From: an uncultured Muribaculaceae bacterium
Lineage (GTDB): Bacteria > Bacteroidota > Bacteroidia > Bacteroidales > Muribaculaceae
Reading direction: 5' to 3'
Assembly: GCA_910583675.1 (NCBI GenBank)
Contig: CAJTYH010000008.1
Coordinates: 1 to 64,000 of the forward strand
Length of the DNA stretch: 64,000 bases
Below the pieces are notes generated by a model that ran no database searches, had not been told where the DNA came from, and saw nothing but the letters and a program-made list of their open reading frames with translations. Positions 8,644 to 15,457 of this stretch are shown piece by piece (positions within the stretch are counted from its first letter, which is position 1; each line of letters begins with the position of its first letter). The position numbers were made by a program, and so were the translations under genes.

Positions 8644-9582
8644 ATGGCAACCTTACTGAAGACCGACTACAATTTTCCGGGTCAGACCGCAGTGTATCAT
8701 GGCAAAGTGCGAGACGTGTATTCCATAGGTGACGACCTCCTTGTGATGGTGGCCACAGACCGCATCTCGGCTTTCGACGTAATTCTTCCCAAGGGGATAC
8801 CTTACAAAGGGCAGGTTCTGAATCAGATCGCCTCGGAGTTTCTGGAGGCCACCGCTGACATCGTGCCCAACTGGCGCCTTGCCACTCCTGATCCCATGGT
8901 CACCGTGGGATACCGTTGCGAGGGCTTCCCGGTGGAAATGATCATACGCGGATACCTCACCGGCAGCGCATGGCGCGAATATGCCGCCGGAAACCGCGAG
9001 CTGTGCGGGGTAAGGCTTCCCGACGGCATGCGTGAGAACGAACGGTTCCCGGAACCGATCATCACCCCGACCACAAAGGCCGCCGAGGGACATGACGAGA
9101 ACATCTCGCGTGAGGAGATCATCGCCCAGGGACTCGTCAGCGAAGAGGACTACAAACAGATGGAGGCTTATACCCGTGCGCTTTTCGCACGTGGCACCGC
9201 CATGGCCGCTGAAAAGGGGCTGATCCTTGTGGACACGAAATATGAGTTCGGCAAGCGCGACGGCAAGGTGATTCTCATTGACGAGATCCACACCCCGGAC
9301 TCGAGCCGTTACTTCTATGCCGACGGCTACGAGGAGCGTTTTGAGAAGGGTGAGGCGCAACGTCAGCTTTCCAAGGAATTCGTGCGCCAGTGGCTTATAG
9401 ACCATGGTTTCATGGGCAAGGAGGGACAGCAGGTGCCCGAGATGACCGAGGAATTCTGCCGAGAGGTCTCGGAGCGCTATATCGAACTTTACGAGCATAT
9501 CACAGGCCGCAAGTTCGTGAAGGCTCCCGAGGAAAACCTTGAGGAACGCATCGCCGCCAACGTCCTCGAACAGCTTAAATAG
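8644..9582 (+). CDS. purC: SAICAR synthase
   Basis: The 312-residue enzyme ligates aspartate to CAIR with ATP, giving SAICAR in purine biosynthesis. Visible motifs are 'GKVRDVYSIGDDLLVMVATD' (about residues 20-39), the substrate signature 'VEMIIRGYLTGSAWREY' (about 98-114), 'LILVDTKYEFG' and 'IHTPDSSRYF'. At 312 residues it is the longer type seen in Bacteroidetes and yeast rather than the ~240-residue proteobacterial type. The open frame reaches back to 8503, but the ATG at 8644 gives the family N-terminus. The stop TAG (9580-9582) shares its last base with the first base of repeat R3. Confidence 0.95.
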   Translation: MATLLKTDYNFPGQTAVYHGKVRDVYSIGDDLLVMVATDRISAFDVILPKGIPYKGQVLNQIASEFLEATADIVPNWRLATPDPMVTVGYRCEGFPVEMIIRGYLTGSAWREYAAGNRELCGVRLPDGMRENERFPEPIITPTTKAAEGHDENISREEIIAQGLVSEEDYKQMEAYTRALFARGTAMAAEKGLILVDTKYEFGKRDGKVILIDEIHTPDSSRYFYADGYEERFEKGEAQRQLSKEFVRQWLIDHGFMGKEGQQVPEMTEEFCREVSERYIELYEHITGRKFVKAPEENLEERIAANVLEQLK

Positions 9583-9804
9583 AAGTAAGAAGTTAGAGCA
9601 GGAGAAGTCAAGCAAGAATACAAGGGTTTTAGGAATGAGAAGTTAAGAAATTAAGAATTAAGAAAGGCGCTTGTGGTGATAACTCTGATTCCTCTGATCC
9701 CTCTAATGTCTCTAATGTCTCTAATGTCTCTAATGTCTCTAATGTCTCTAATGTCTCTGATATCTCTGATTCCTCTGATCCCCTAATTACTAATTCCTAA
9801 TTAT
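9582..9804 (+). repeat. Modular intergenic repeat, copy R3, with a 9-bp minisatellite
   Basis: In order: end module (9582-9624), GGTTTTAGGAATGAG and 8-base AGAAATTA-like units (to about 9665), linker GGCGCTTGTGGTGAT (9666-9680), 9-base units (9684-9781) and 7-base CTAATTA-like units (9782-9804). The 9-base part includes six consecutive perfect copies of CTCTAATGT (9701-9754) followed by three CTCTGATNN units. It spans the complete gap from the purC stop to the TTG start of the next gene. The tandem part is a likely site of copy-number variation. Confidence 0.9.
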
Positions 9805-9806
9805 TC

Positions 9807-10544
9807 TTGCTAGCTCCTGAAGACATAAAGCCATATGATGCCGCCCGCTCCAAGACGGAGCAGGTGGAGGAGATGTTTGACTCCATCGCGCCGGCCTACG
9901 ATTTCATGAACCGTGCTATGACCTTCGGCATAGACAAGCTATGGCGTGCCAGGGCTGTCAGGATGGTCGGAAAGACGTTGCCGAAGACGCTGCTTGACGT
10001 TGCTACCGGTACCGGGGATCTTGCCATAAAGATCGCACGCGAGATTCCGGGCGTGCATGTGACGGGCATTGACCTCTCCGAGCAGATGCTTGGCATAGGT
10101 CGGGCAAAGGTGTCCAAGTCCGGTCTCTCCTCCCGCATTGACATGCGCAAGGCCGACTGTCTGAGTCTTCCTTTCGGGGATGCCACCTTCGATTGTGTCA
10201 CTGTGGCCTATGGTGTCCGCAATTTCGAGAATCTGGCAAAAGGCTACCGGGAGATGGCGCGTGTGCTCCGTCCAGATGGGATGCTTTGCGTAATAGAGCT
10301 GTCAGTACCGAAAGGGCGTCTGGTCAATCCTCTCTACAGGTTCTATTCCGGAGTGGTGATTCCGGCTGTGGGCAGGTTGATAAGCAGTGACACTTCGGCC
10401 TACTCATATCTCCCGGCCTCCATTGCGGCAATGCCGCAGGGCAAACGAATGCTTGAAATCATGGAGGAAGCGGGTCTTGGAAAAACCTCGCTCCTGCCAT
10501 TGACTTTTGGCACATGCACGATCTATACTGCCTATAAGGGGTGA
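9807..10544 (+). CDS. menG: Demethylmenaquinone methyltransferase (MenG/UbiE family)
   Basis: The 245-residue class I SAM methyltransferase carries 'VEEMFDSIAPAYDFMNRAMT' (about residues 20-39, a UbiE signature), the SAM-binding 'LLDVATGTGDLAIKIA' (about 59-74), 'VTVAYGVRNFE' and 'RVLRPDGMLCVIELS'. Bacteroidales use menaquinone, so its role is the last methylation of demethylmenaquinone on the membrane face. The only usable start is TTG at 9807, because an in-frame stop (TAA, 9798-9800) lies in the repeat three codons upstream and the next Met falls inside the conserved part. The repeat appears to have replaced the normal upstream region. Confidence 0.9.
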   Translation: MLAPEDIKPYDAARSKTEQVEEMFDSIAPAYDFMNRAMTFGIDKLWRARAVRMVGKTLPKTLLDVATGTGDLAIKIAREIPGVHVTGIDLSEQMLGIGRAKVSKSGLSSRIDMRKADCLSLPFGDATFDCVTVAYGVRNFENLAKGYREMARVLRPDGMLCVIELSVPKGRLVNPLYRFYSGVVIPAVGRLISSDTSAYSYLPASIAAMPQGKRMLEIMEEAGLGKTSLLPLTFGTCTIYTAYKG

Positions 10545-10706
10545 GACCGTCGTTGGTTTGTTGTATAGACAATGCAGCATTGTGGTAAAACAACAAATTC
10601 AAGGAGTATATCGGCTGGATTTAACATTTCATTCTGTCAGTTTTTCCAAATTTTGGATAAAACGGCCGGATTTATAGTGAAAAGATGTTAATAGGATGGC
10701 AGAATG

Positions 10707-10738
10707 CTTGTGTATGTCGGGAGAAATGACTTCCTTTG
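10707..10738 (+). promoter_or_regulatory. Promoter of the candidate small RNA
   Basis: CTTG at 10707-10710, a 20-base spacer and TTCCTTTG at 10731-10738 match the Bacteroidetes promoter except for T instead of A at the second position of the -7 box. A transcript would start near 10745. Confidence 0.4.
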
Positions 10739-10744
10739 CATGTG

Positions 10745-10817
10745 TGTTTTTCATAGTATTAGATTAAGATAAAGGTTTAAAGGAAAAAGGTCGTCGCGAT
10801 GACGCCCTTTTTTTATT
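10745..10817 (+). ncRNA. Candidate small RNA with its own terminator
   Basis: A transcript of about 70 bases is bracketed by a promoter-like sequence and a strong hairpin. The terminator stem is AAAAAGG-CGTC pairing with GACG-CCTTTTT around GCGAT (10784-10814) and is followed by T-rich sequence. The 5' part (TTTTTCATAGTATTAGATTAAG) contains no open frame. Short sRNAs of this build occur in paralogous families in Bacteroides; membership in any named family is not claimed. It could instead be only the attenuator of a longer transcript. Confidence 0.42.
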
Positions 10818-11087
10818 TGCGTATATGCCCGAAATTACGTTGTACAACGCGAAAAACAACACCAAAAACAACCGGAAATCCATTTCATTGTAATATGGCG
10901 TTCCTCTCATCTTGTTCATGCATTCCATGTGCTTTGGTGCCGTGTCGTGTGGTATGCTTGCAGGTTGTCTCACGAATGCGTAGGGGCATTGCGCACAAGG
11001 TTTCGCGCGTTTCGGGTTATAAGTTAATTACGGCAAAGATTACTAAAAAAGTGAACGGGGAATGCGCTTTAACTCGAAAAAAATGAG

Positions 11088-11095
11088 TAACTTCG
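11088..11095 (+). promoter_or_regulatory. Possible -7 element for the PFOR gene
   Basis: TAACTTCG differs from TAnnTTTG at one position, and CTTT lies 17 bases upstream (11067-11070). It would give a leader of about 90 bases before the ATG at 11195. No better promoter is visible in the preceding 200 bases. Confidence 0.32.
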
Positions 11096-11194
11096 CGCAT
11101 TAGAAAGGATTGTGTCGGAATGCAGTTCCGATACGGTCGGGTTGGTTTACGTTATGTTAAACTATAACAACACATAATACATGTAATTACAGTT

Positions 11195-14100
11195 ATGAGT
11201 AAAGAAAAAAAATTCCTGACGTGTGACGGTAATCAGGCTGCTGCCCATATCTCGTATATGTTCAGCGAAGTAGCCGCAATTTACCCCATCACTCCGTCAT
11301 CCACGATGGCGGAATACGTTGACGAATGGGCTGCTGCCGGCCGAAAGAACATCTTCGGTGAGACAGTGCTCGTGCAGGAGATGCAGTCTGAAGGCGGTGC
11401 CGCAGGTGCCGTTCACGGCTCGCTTCAGGCAGGTGCCCTCACCACTACCTATACAGCTTCGCAGGGTCTGCTTCTGATGATCCCCAATATGTACAAGATC
11501 GCCGGTGAACAGCTTCCCTGCGTGTTCCACGTTTCGGCACGTACACTCGCTTCCCATGCGCTTAGCATCTTCGGTGACCATCAGGACGTTATGTCGGTGC
11601 GTCAGACCGGTTTCGCAATGCTTTGCGAAGGTTCGGTGCAGGAGGTGATGGATCTCGCCGGAGTGGCTCACCTCGCTACCATAAAGTCTTCGATACCTTT
11701 CGTCAACTTCTTCGACGGATTCCGCACCTCGCATGAGATCCAGAAGATAGAGACCATGGAACAGGAGGATATCGCTCCTCTGCTTGACCGTGAGGCGCTT
11801 GCGCGTTTCCGTCAGCGCGGTCTAACTCCGCAGGCTCCCGTTTCGCGCGGCATGGCTGAGAACGGCGACGTTTTCTTCCAGCACCGCGAGGCTTGCAACA
11901 CCGCCTACGATCGCGTGCCTGAGGTAGTGGAGGAATACATGAACAAGATTTCGGAAATAACCGGTCGCAAATACGGCTTGTTCAACTACTACGGCGCCGA
12001 GGATGCTGATCGCGTGATCATCGCCATGGGTTCGGTTACACAGGCCGCTCAGGAAGCCATCGACTCGCTCATAGCCAAGGGTGAGAAGGTCGGTCTGGTG
12101 TCGGTACACCTCTACCGTCCCTTCTCGGCAAAGCACTTCCTCGCAGCGGTTCCCGCCACCGCCAAGCGCATCGCCGTGCTTGACCGCACGAAGGAGCCGG
12201 GAGCAAACGGCGAACCTCTCTACCTTGACGTCAAGGAATGCTTCTATGGCAAGGAGAACGCCCCGCTTATCGTTGGCGGTCGCTACGGTCTCGCTTCAAA
12301 GGACACCACACCCGCACAGATCATCGGCGTGTTCGAGAACCTCGCTCTCCCCATGCCCAAGGATCACTTCACAGTGGGCATCGTGGACGACGTTACATTC
12401 ACCTCGCTTCCCCTTCCCGAAGAGATCGCCCTTGGCGACAAGAGCACATACGAGGCCAAGTTCTACGGCCTCGGTGCCGACGGTACGGTTGGTGCCAACA
12501 AGAACTCCATCAAGATCATCGGCGACAACACCAGCAAGTATTGCCAGGCCTACTTCGCATACGACTCGAAGAAATCGGGAGGCTTCACCTGCTCCCACCT
12601 CCGTTTCGGCGACGCGCCCATCCGTTCCACATATCTGGTAAACACCCCCAACTTCGTGGCTTGCCACGTACAGGCATACCTGCATATGTATGACGTGACC
12701 CGCGGTCTGCGCGACAACGGCACATTCCTTCTCAATACCATCTGGGAAGGTGAGGAACTTGCCAAGAACCTCCCCGCAAAGGTCAAGAAATACTTCGCAG
12801 ACCATAACATCACCGTATATTATATCAACGCCACCAAGATCGCACAGGAGATTGGGCTGGGCAACCGCACCAACACCATCCTCCAGAGCGCGTTCTTCCG
12901 CATCACCGAGGTGATCCCCGTGGATCTCGCCGTAGAGCAGATGAAGAAGTTCATCGTCAAGAGCTATGGCAAGAAGGGTCAGGACATCGTAGACAAGAAC
13001 TATGCTGCCGTAGACCGTGGCGGCGAGTACAAGAAACTCGACATTGATCCCGCTTGGTCGCAGCTCGCAGTAGAGGCTCCAGCTCCCAACGACGATCCCG
13101 AGTTCATCAACAAGATCGTGCGACCCATCAACGCACAGGACGGCGACCTCCTCAAGGTCAGCGATTTCGCCGACCGTCCCGACGGCACATGGGACAACGG
13201 TACCGCCGCTTACGAGAAGCGCGGCGTGGCAGCTTTCGTTCCCGAATGGATCGAAGAGAACTGTATCCAGTGCAACAAGTGCGCATATGTATGTCCTCAC
13301 GCTTCCATCCGTCCGTTCCTTATTGACGAGAAGGAGATGCAGGCGGCTCCCTTCGGCGAGAACGACACCATCCCTGCCATCGGCAAGCAGTTCACCGGCA
13401 TGCGCTTCATGCAGGCTGTGGACGTGCTCGACTGCCTCGGCTGCGGCAACTGCGTTGACGTATGCCCCGGCAAGAAGGGCGTGAAGGCTCTCGCGATGAA
13501 GCCCCTCGAGACACAGCTTGAGGTGCAGAAGGATTGGGACTACTGCGTGAAGTCCGTGGCATCCAAGCAGGATCTCGTGGACATCACCGCCAATGTGAAG
13601 AACAGCCAGTTCGCCACACCGCTCTTTGAATTCTCCGGCGCTTGCTCCGGTTGCGGCGAGACACCTTACGTGAAACTCATCAGCCAGCTCTTCGGTGATC
13701 ATGAGATGGTTGCCAACGCCACCGGTTGCTCCTCCATCTACTCCGGTTCCGTTCCCTCTACACCATACACCACCAATTTCCGTGGGCACGGCCCCGCATG
13801 GGCTAACTCCCTGTTCGAGGACTTCGCAGAGTTCGGTCTCGGTATGACGATCGCCAACGAGAAGATGCAGCTCCGTCTTGCCGACCTCATGCAGCGCGCC
13901 ACCGAATGCGCTTCCTGCTCCGACGCGATAAAGGAACAGGCTCGCAAGTGGCTTGACAACCGCGACGACGCAAAGGCAACACGCGAAGTGTTCGAGACCC
14001 TTGTGCCCCTTTGCGAGGCTTGCGGTTGCGAGATCTGCAACGGCATCGTGGCTCTCAAGAACTTCATCGTGAAGCGTTCGCAGTGGATTATCGCCGGCGA

Positions 14101-14764
14101 CGGCGCCGCATACGACATCGGTTTCGGCGGTCTTGACCATGTACTCGCTTCCGGCAAGAACATCAACGTTCTCGTGCTTGACACCGAGGTTTATTCCAAC
14201 ACCGGCGGCCAGGCATCGAAGGCAACCCCGATCGGCGCTATAGCCAAGTTCGCCGCTGCCGGCAAGCGCGTGCGCAAGAAAGATCTCGGCCTTATCGCCA
14301 CCACCTACGGTTACGTTTACGCTGCACAGGTGGCCATGGGAGCCGACAACGCGCAGACCCTCAAGGCTATCCGCGAGGCAGAGGCATACGATGGCCCATC
14401 CATCATCATAGCCTATTCACCTTGTATCAACCACGGCCTCAAAGTGGGTATGGGTCACTCGCAGGATGAGGAAGCACGTGCAGTCGCTTGCGGATACTGG
14501 CAGCTCTGGCGTTACAATCCCGCTCTCGAAAACGAAGGCAAGAACCCATTCTCGCTTGACAGCAAGGAACCCAACTGGGACGAGTTCGAAAACTTCCTCA
14601 AGGGCGAGGTGCGCTACGCTTCCGTAATGAAGCAGTATCCCGCCGAGGCAGCCGAGTTGTTCGCTGCAGCCAAGGCCAATGCCCGCTGGCGCTACAACAA
14701 CTACCTCCGTCTGGCTCAGTCCCAGTGGGGCGTAGAACCCGGCGTTCCCGAAGTGAAGGAATAA
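11195..14764 (+). CDS. nifJ: Pyruvate:ferredoxin (flavodoxin) oxidoreductase
   Basis: The 1189-residue single-chain PFOR converts pyruvate and CoA to acetyl-CoA and CO2, reducing ferredoxin; it is the main pyruvate-oxidising enzyme of anaerobic Bacteroidales. Domains in order: N-terminal pyruvate/TPP-related domain with AIYPITPSSTMAE (about residues 28-40), the CoA-binding region, a two-cluster ferredoxin domain (CIQCNKCAYVCP from 690; CLGCGNCVDVCP from 747), and the TPP domain with ACSGCGETPY (about 820) and GDGAAYDIG (968-976), ending in NTGGQASKATP. A further cluster-type Cys set is in the CEACGCEICNG region. Full length and uninterrupted. A strong terminator follows. Codon use here is biased toward C-ending codons, as expected for a highly expressed gene. 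Confidence 0.97.
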   Translation: MSKEKKFLTCDGNQAAAHISYMFSEVAAIYPITPSSTMAEYVDEWAAAGRKNIFGETVLVQEMQSEGGAAGAVHGSLQAGALTTTYTASQGLLLMIPNMYKIAGEQLPCVFHVSARTLASHALSIFGDHQDVMSVRQTGFAMLCEGSVQEVMDLAGVAHLATIKSSIPFVNFFDGFRTSHEIQKIETMEQEDIAPLLDREALARFRQRGLTPQAPVSRGMAENGDVFFQHREACNTAYDRVPEVVEEYMNKISEITGRKYGLFNYYGAEDADRVIIAMGSVTQAAQEAIDSLIAKGEKVGLVSVHLYRPFSAKHFLAAVPATAKRIAVLDRTKEPGANGEPLYLDVKECFYGKENAPLIVGGRYGLASKDTTPAQIIGVFENLALPMPKDHFTVGIVDDVTFTSLPLPEEIALGDKSTYEAKFYGLGADGTVGANKNSIKIIGDNTSKYCQAYFAYDSKKSGGFTCSHLRFGDAPIRSTYLVNTPNFVACHVQAYLHMYDVTRGLRDNGTFLLNTIWEGEELAKNLPAKVKKYFADHNITVYYINATKIAQEIGLGNRTNTILQSAFFRITEVIPVDLAVEQMKKFIVKSYGKKGQDIVDKNYAAVDRGGEYKKLDIDPAWSQLAVEAPAPNDDPEFINKIVRPINAQDGDLLKVSDFADRPDGTWDNGTAAYEKRGVAAFVPEWIEENCIQCNKCAYVCPHASIRPFLIDEKEMQAAPFGENDTIPAIGKQFTGMRFMQAVDVLDCLGCGNCVDVCPGKKGVKALAMKPLETQLEVQKDWDYCVKSVASKQDLVDITANVKNSQFATPLFEFSGACSGCGETPYVKLISQLFGDHEMVANATGCSSIYSGSVPSTPYTTNFRGHGPAWANSLFEDFAEFGLGMTIANEKMQLRLADLMQRATECASCSDAIKEQARKWLDNRDDAKATREVFETLVPLCEACGCEICNGIVALKNFIVKRSQWIIAGDGAAYDIGFGGLDHVLASGKNINVLVLDTEVYSNTGGQASKATPIGAIAKFAAAGKRVRKKDLGLIATTYGYVYAAQVAMGADNAQTLKAIREAEAYDGPSIIIAYSPCINHGLKVGMGHSQDEEARAVACGYWQLWRYNPALENEGKNPFSLDSKEPNWDEFENFLKGEVRYASVMKQYPAEAAELFAAAKANARWRYNNYLRLAQSQWGVEPGVPEVKE

Positions 14765-14783
14765 TCCCCGATACATATTAAGC

Positions 14784-14823
14784 AAAAAGGCGGTGTGTCA
14801 AAATTGACATATCGCCTTTTTTG
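14784..14823 (+). terminator. Intrinsic terminator after the PFOR gene
   Basis: AAAAAGGCG pairs with CGCCTTTTT, and TGTCAA pairs with TTGACA inside, followed by a T-run. The A-run before the stem also makes it usable on the other strand, for the convergent lipoprotein gene ending at 14845. The CAAAATTG loop core recurs in the ftsZ terminator. Confidence 0.85.
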
Positions 14824-14844
14824 TTTGTTATATTTGGTGAGGGT

Positions 14845-15264
14845 TTACTTTTTCGGGGTGGTGACGGTGTAGGTGACTTCGGTTATCTGGTCTTTGAGGA
14901 TGGTGAAGTCCTTTGTGCCGTAGGAGACCAGATCGCTGCCGTCGGTCAGGGTATCATACATAACCTCCATGGTGAATTCTCCCACCGGAAGCCTCAGCGG
15001 GGTCGTGTTCATGCGGTCGTAGTCCATGCTGTAGAAAATCTTCGGGTCGGATTTTTCCCAGCATATGATCACGAAGTTGTTTATGTCAAGGCCGGAGGTC
15101 TCGTATTCCGACGGCCTCATGCCCCCGGTATTGCCTGACGAAAGTTTCAGTTTCACCATCAGTCCGCCATGGTCTGTTACTATAGGTGCCGGGTCATCCT
15201 CTTTGCAGCCGGTAAAGGCCAACAAGCATGCCAACGCCATGAAGGCGGTAATTATCTGTCTCAT
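14845..15264 (-). CDS. Small lipoprotein, possibly an Ig-like DUF4493/fimbrillin-type fragment
   Basis: From the ATG at 15264 the product is 139 residues: signal MRQIITAFMALACLLAFTGC, then KEDD, with the lipobox Cys at residue 20. The longer frame back to 15330 would bury the signal peptide. The mature domain ('NNFVIICWEKSDPKIF...LRLPVGEFTMEVMY', residues about 68-115) looks like the Ig-like beta domain found in DUF4493 and FimB/Mfa2-type Bacteroidales lipoproteins, in which a Leu-Pro-x-Gly-x-Tyr/Phe strand is typical. It is shorter than those families, so it may be a single-domain relative. The gene stands alone between a convergent PFOR gene and a divergent gene, with its own promoter. Confidence 0.75.
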   Translation of the reverse strand: MRQIITAFMALACLLAFTGCKEDDPAPIVTDHGGLMVKLKLSSGNTGGMRPSEYETSGLDINNFVIICWEKSDPKIFYSMDYDRMNTTPLRLPVGEFTMEVMYDTLTDGSDLVSYGTKDFTILKDQITEVTYTVTTPKK

Positions 15265-15296
15265 CTTGTGTGTCGTTGATTTCGTTTCGTGTGCGG

Positions 15297-15327
15297 CAAA
15301 TGTAGGTAAAAGATCGGAGTTGTGCAA
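15297..15327 (-). promoter_or_regulatory. Promoter of the small lipoprotein gene
   Basis: On the minus strand a TTG (15327-15325), a 20-base spacer and TACATTTG (15304-15297) fit the Bacteroidetes promoter. Transcription would start near 15290, about 25 bases before the ATG at 15264, which supports that start codon. Confidence 0.55.
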
Positions 15328-15445
15328 CATGCCGTATGCACGGGAAGGCCGGGACTGGTGGAGGGTTGTTTCGCATTTTTCGCGTTTTTTCTTAGCGATT
15401 TGGAGAATCGGGGAGCCATCAGGGATAAAAATGCGGGGAAAGTGT

Positions 15446-15453
15446 TATATTTG
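15446..15453 (+). promoter_or_regulatory. -7 element abutting the start codon of the trehalase-like gene
   Basis: TATATTTG fits TAnnTTTG and lies only 4 bases before the ATG at 15458, so transcription would begin at or inside the start codon. No -33 element is seen at the right distance. It is either a leaderless promoter or a chance match. Confidence 0.35.
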
Positions 15454-15457
15454 TATC

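Larger units (their letters stand above)
10545..11194. other. 650-base non-coding stretch between menG and the PFOR gene
   Basis: No convincing gene is seen. It holds an imperfect hairpin just after menG (10557-10597, TTTGTTGT pairing with ACAACAAA around CAATG/CATTG, without a T-run), a candidate small RNA (about 10745-10814) and, near its right end, a weak promoter for the PFOR gene. Small open frames at 10764-10973 (-) and 10799-11086 (+) run across the terminator and have no protein-like composition. Confidence 0.6.

Noticed and set aside
10799..11086. 95-codon plus-strand frame before the PFOR gene
   Set aside because: It begins inside the terminator hairpin of the candidate small RNA and has irregular Cys/Arg-rich composition.
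12296..14140. 614-codon open frame on the minus strand
   Set aside because: It is the antisense shadow of the PFOR gene, produced by the strong bias to C-ending codons; no family features, and all PFOR motifs are on the plus strand.
15065..15457. N-terminal extension of the trehalase-like gene to 15065
   Set aside because: It would run through the divergent lipoprotein gene and bury a clear signal peptide that begins at the ATG at 15458.
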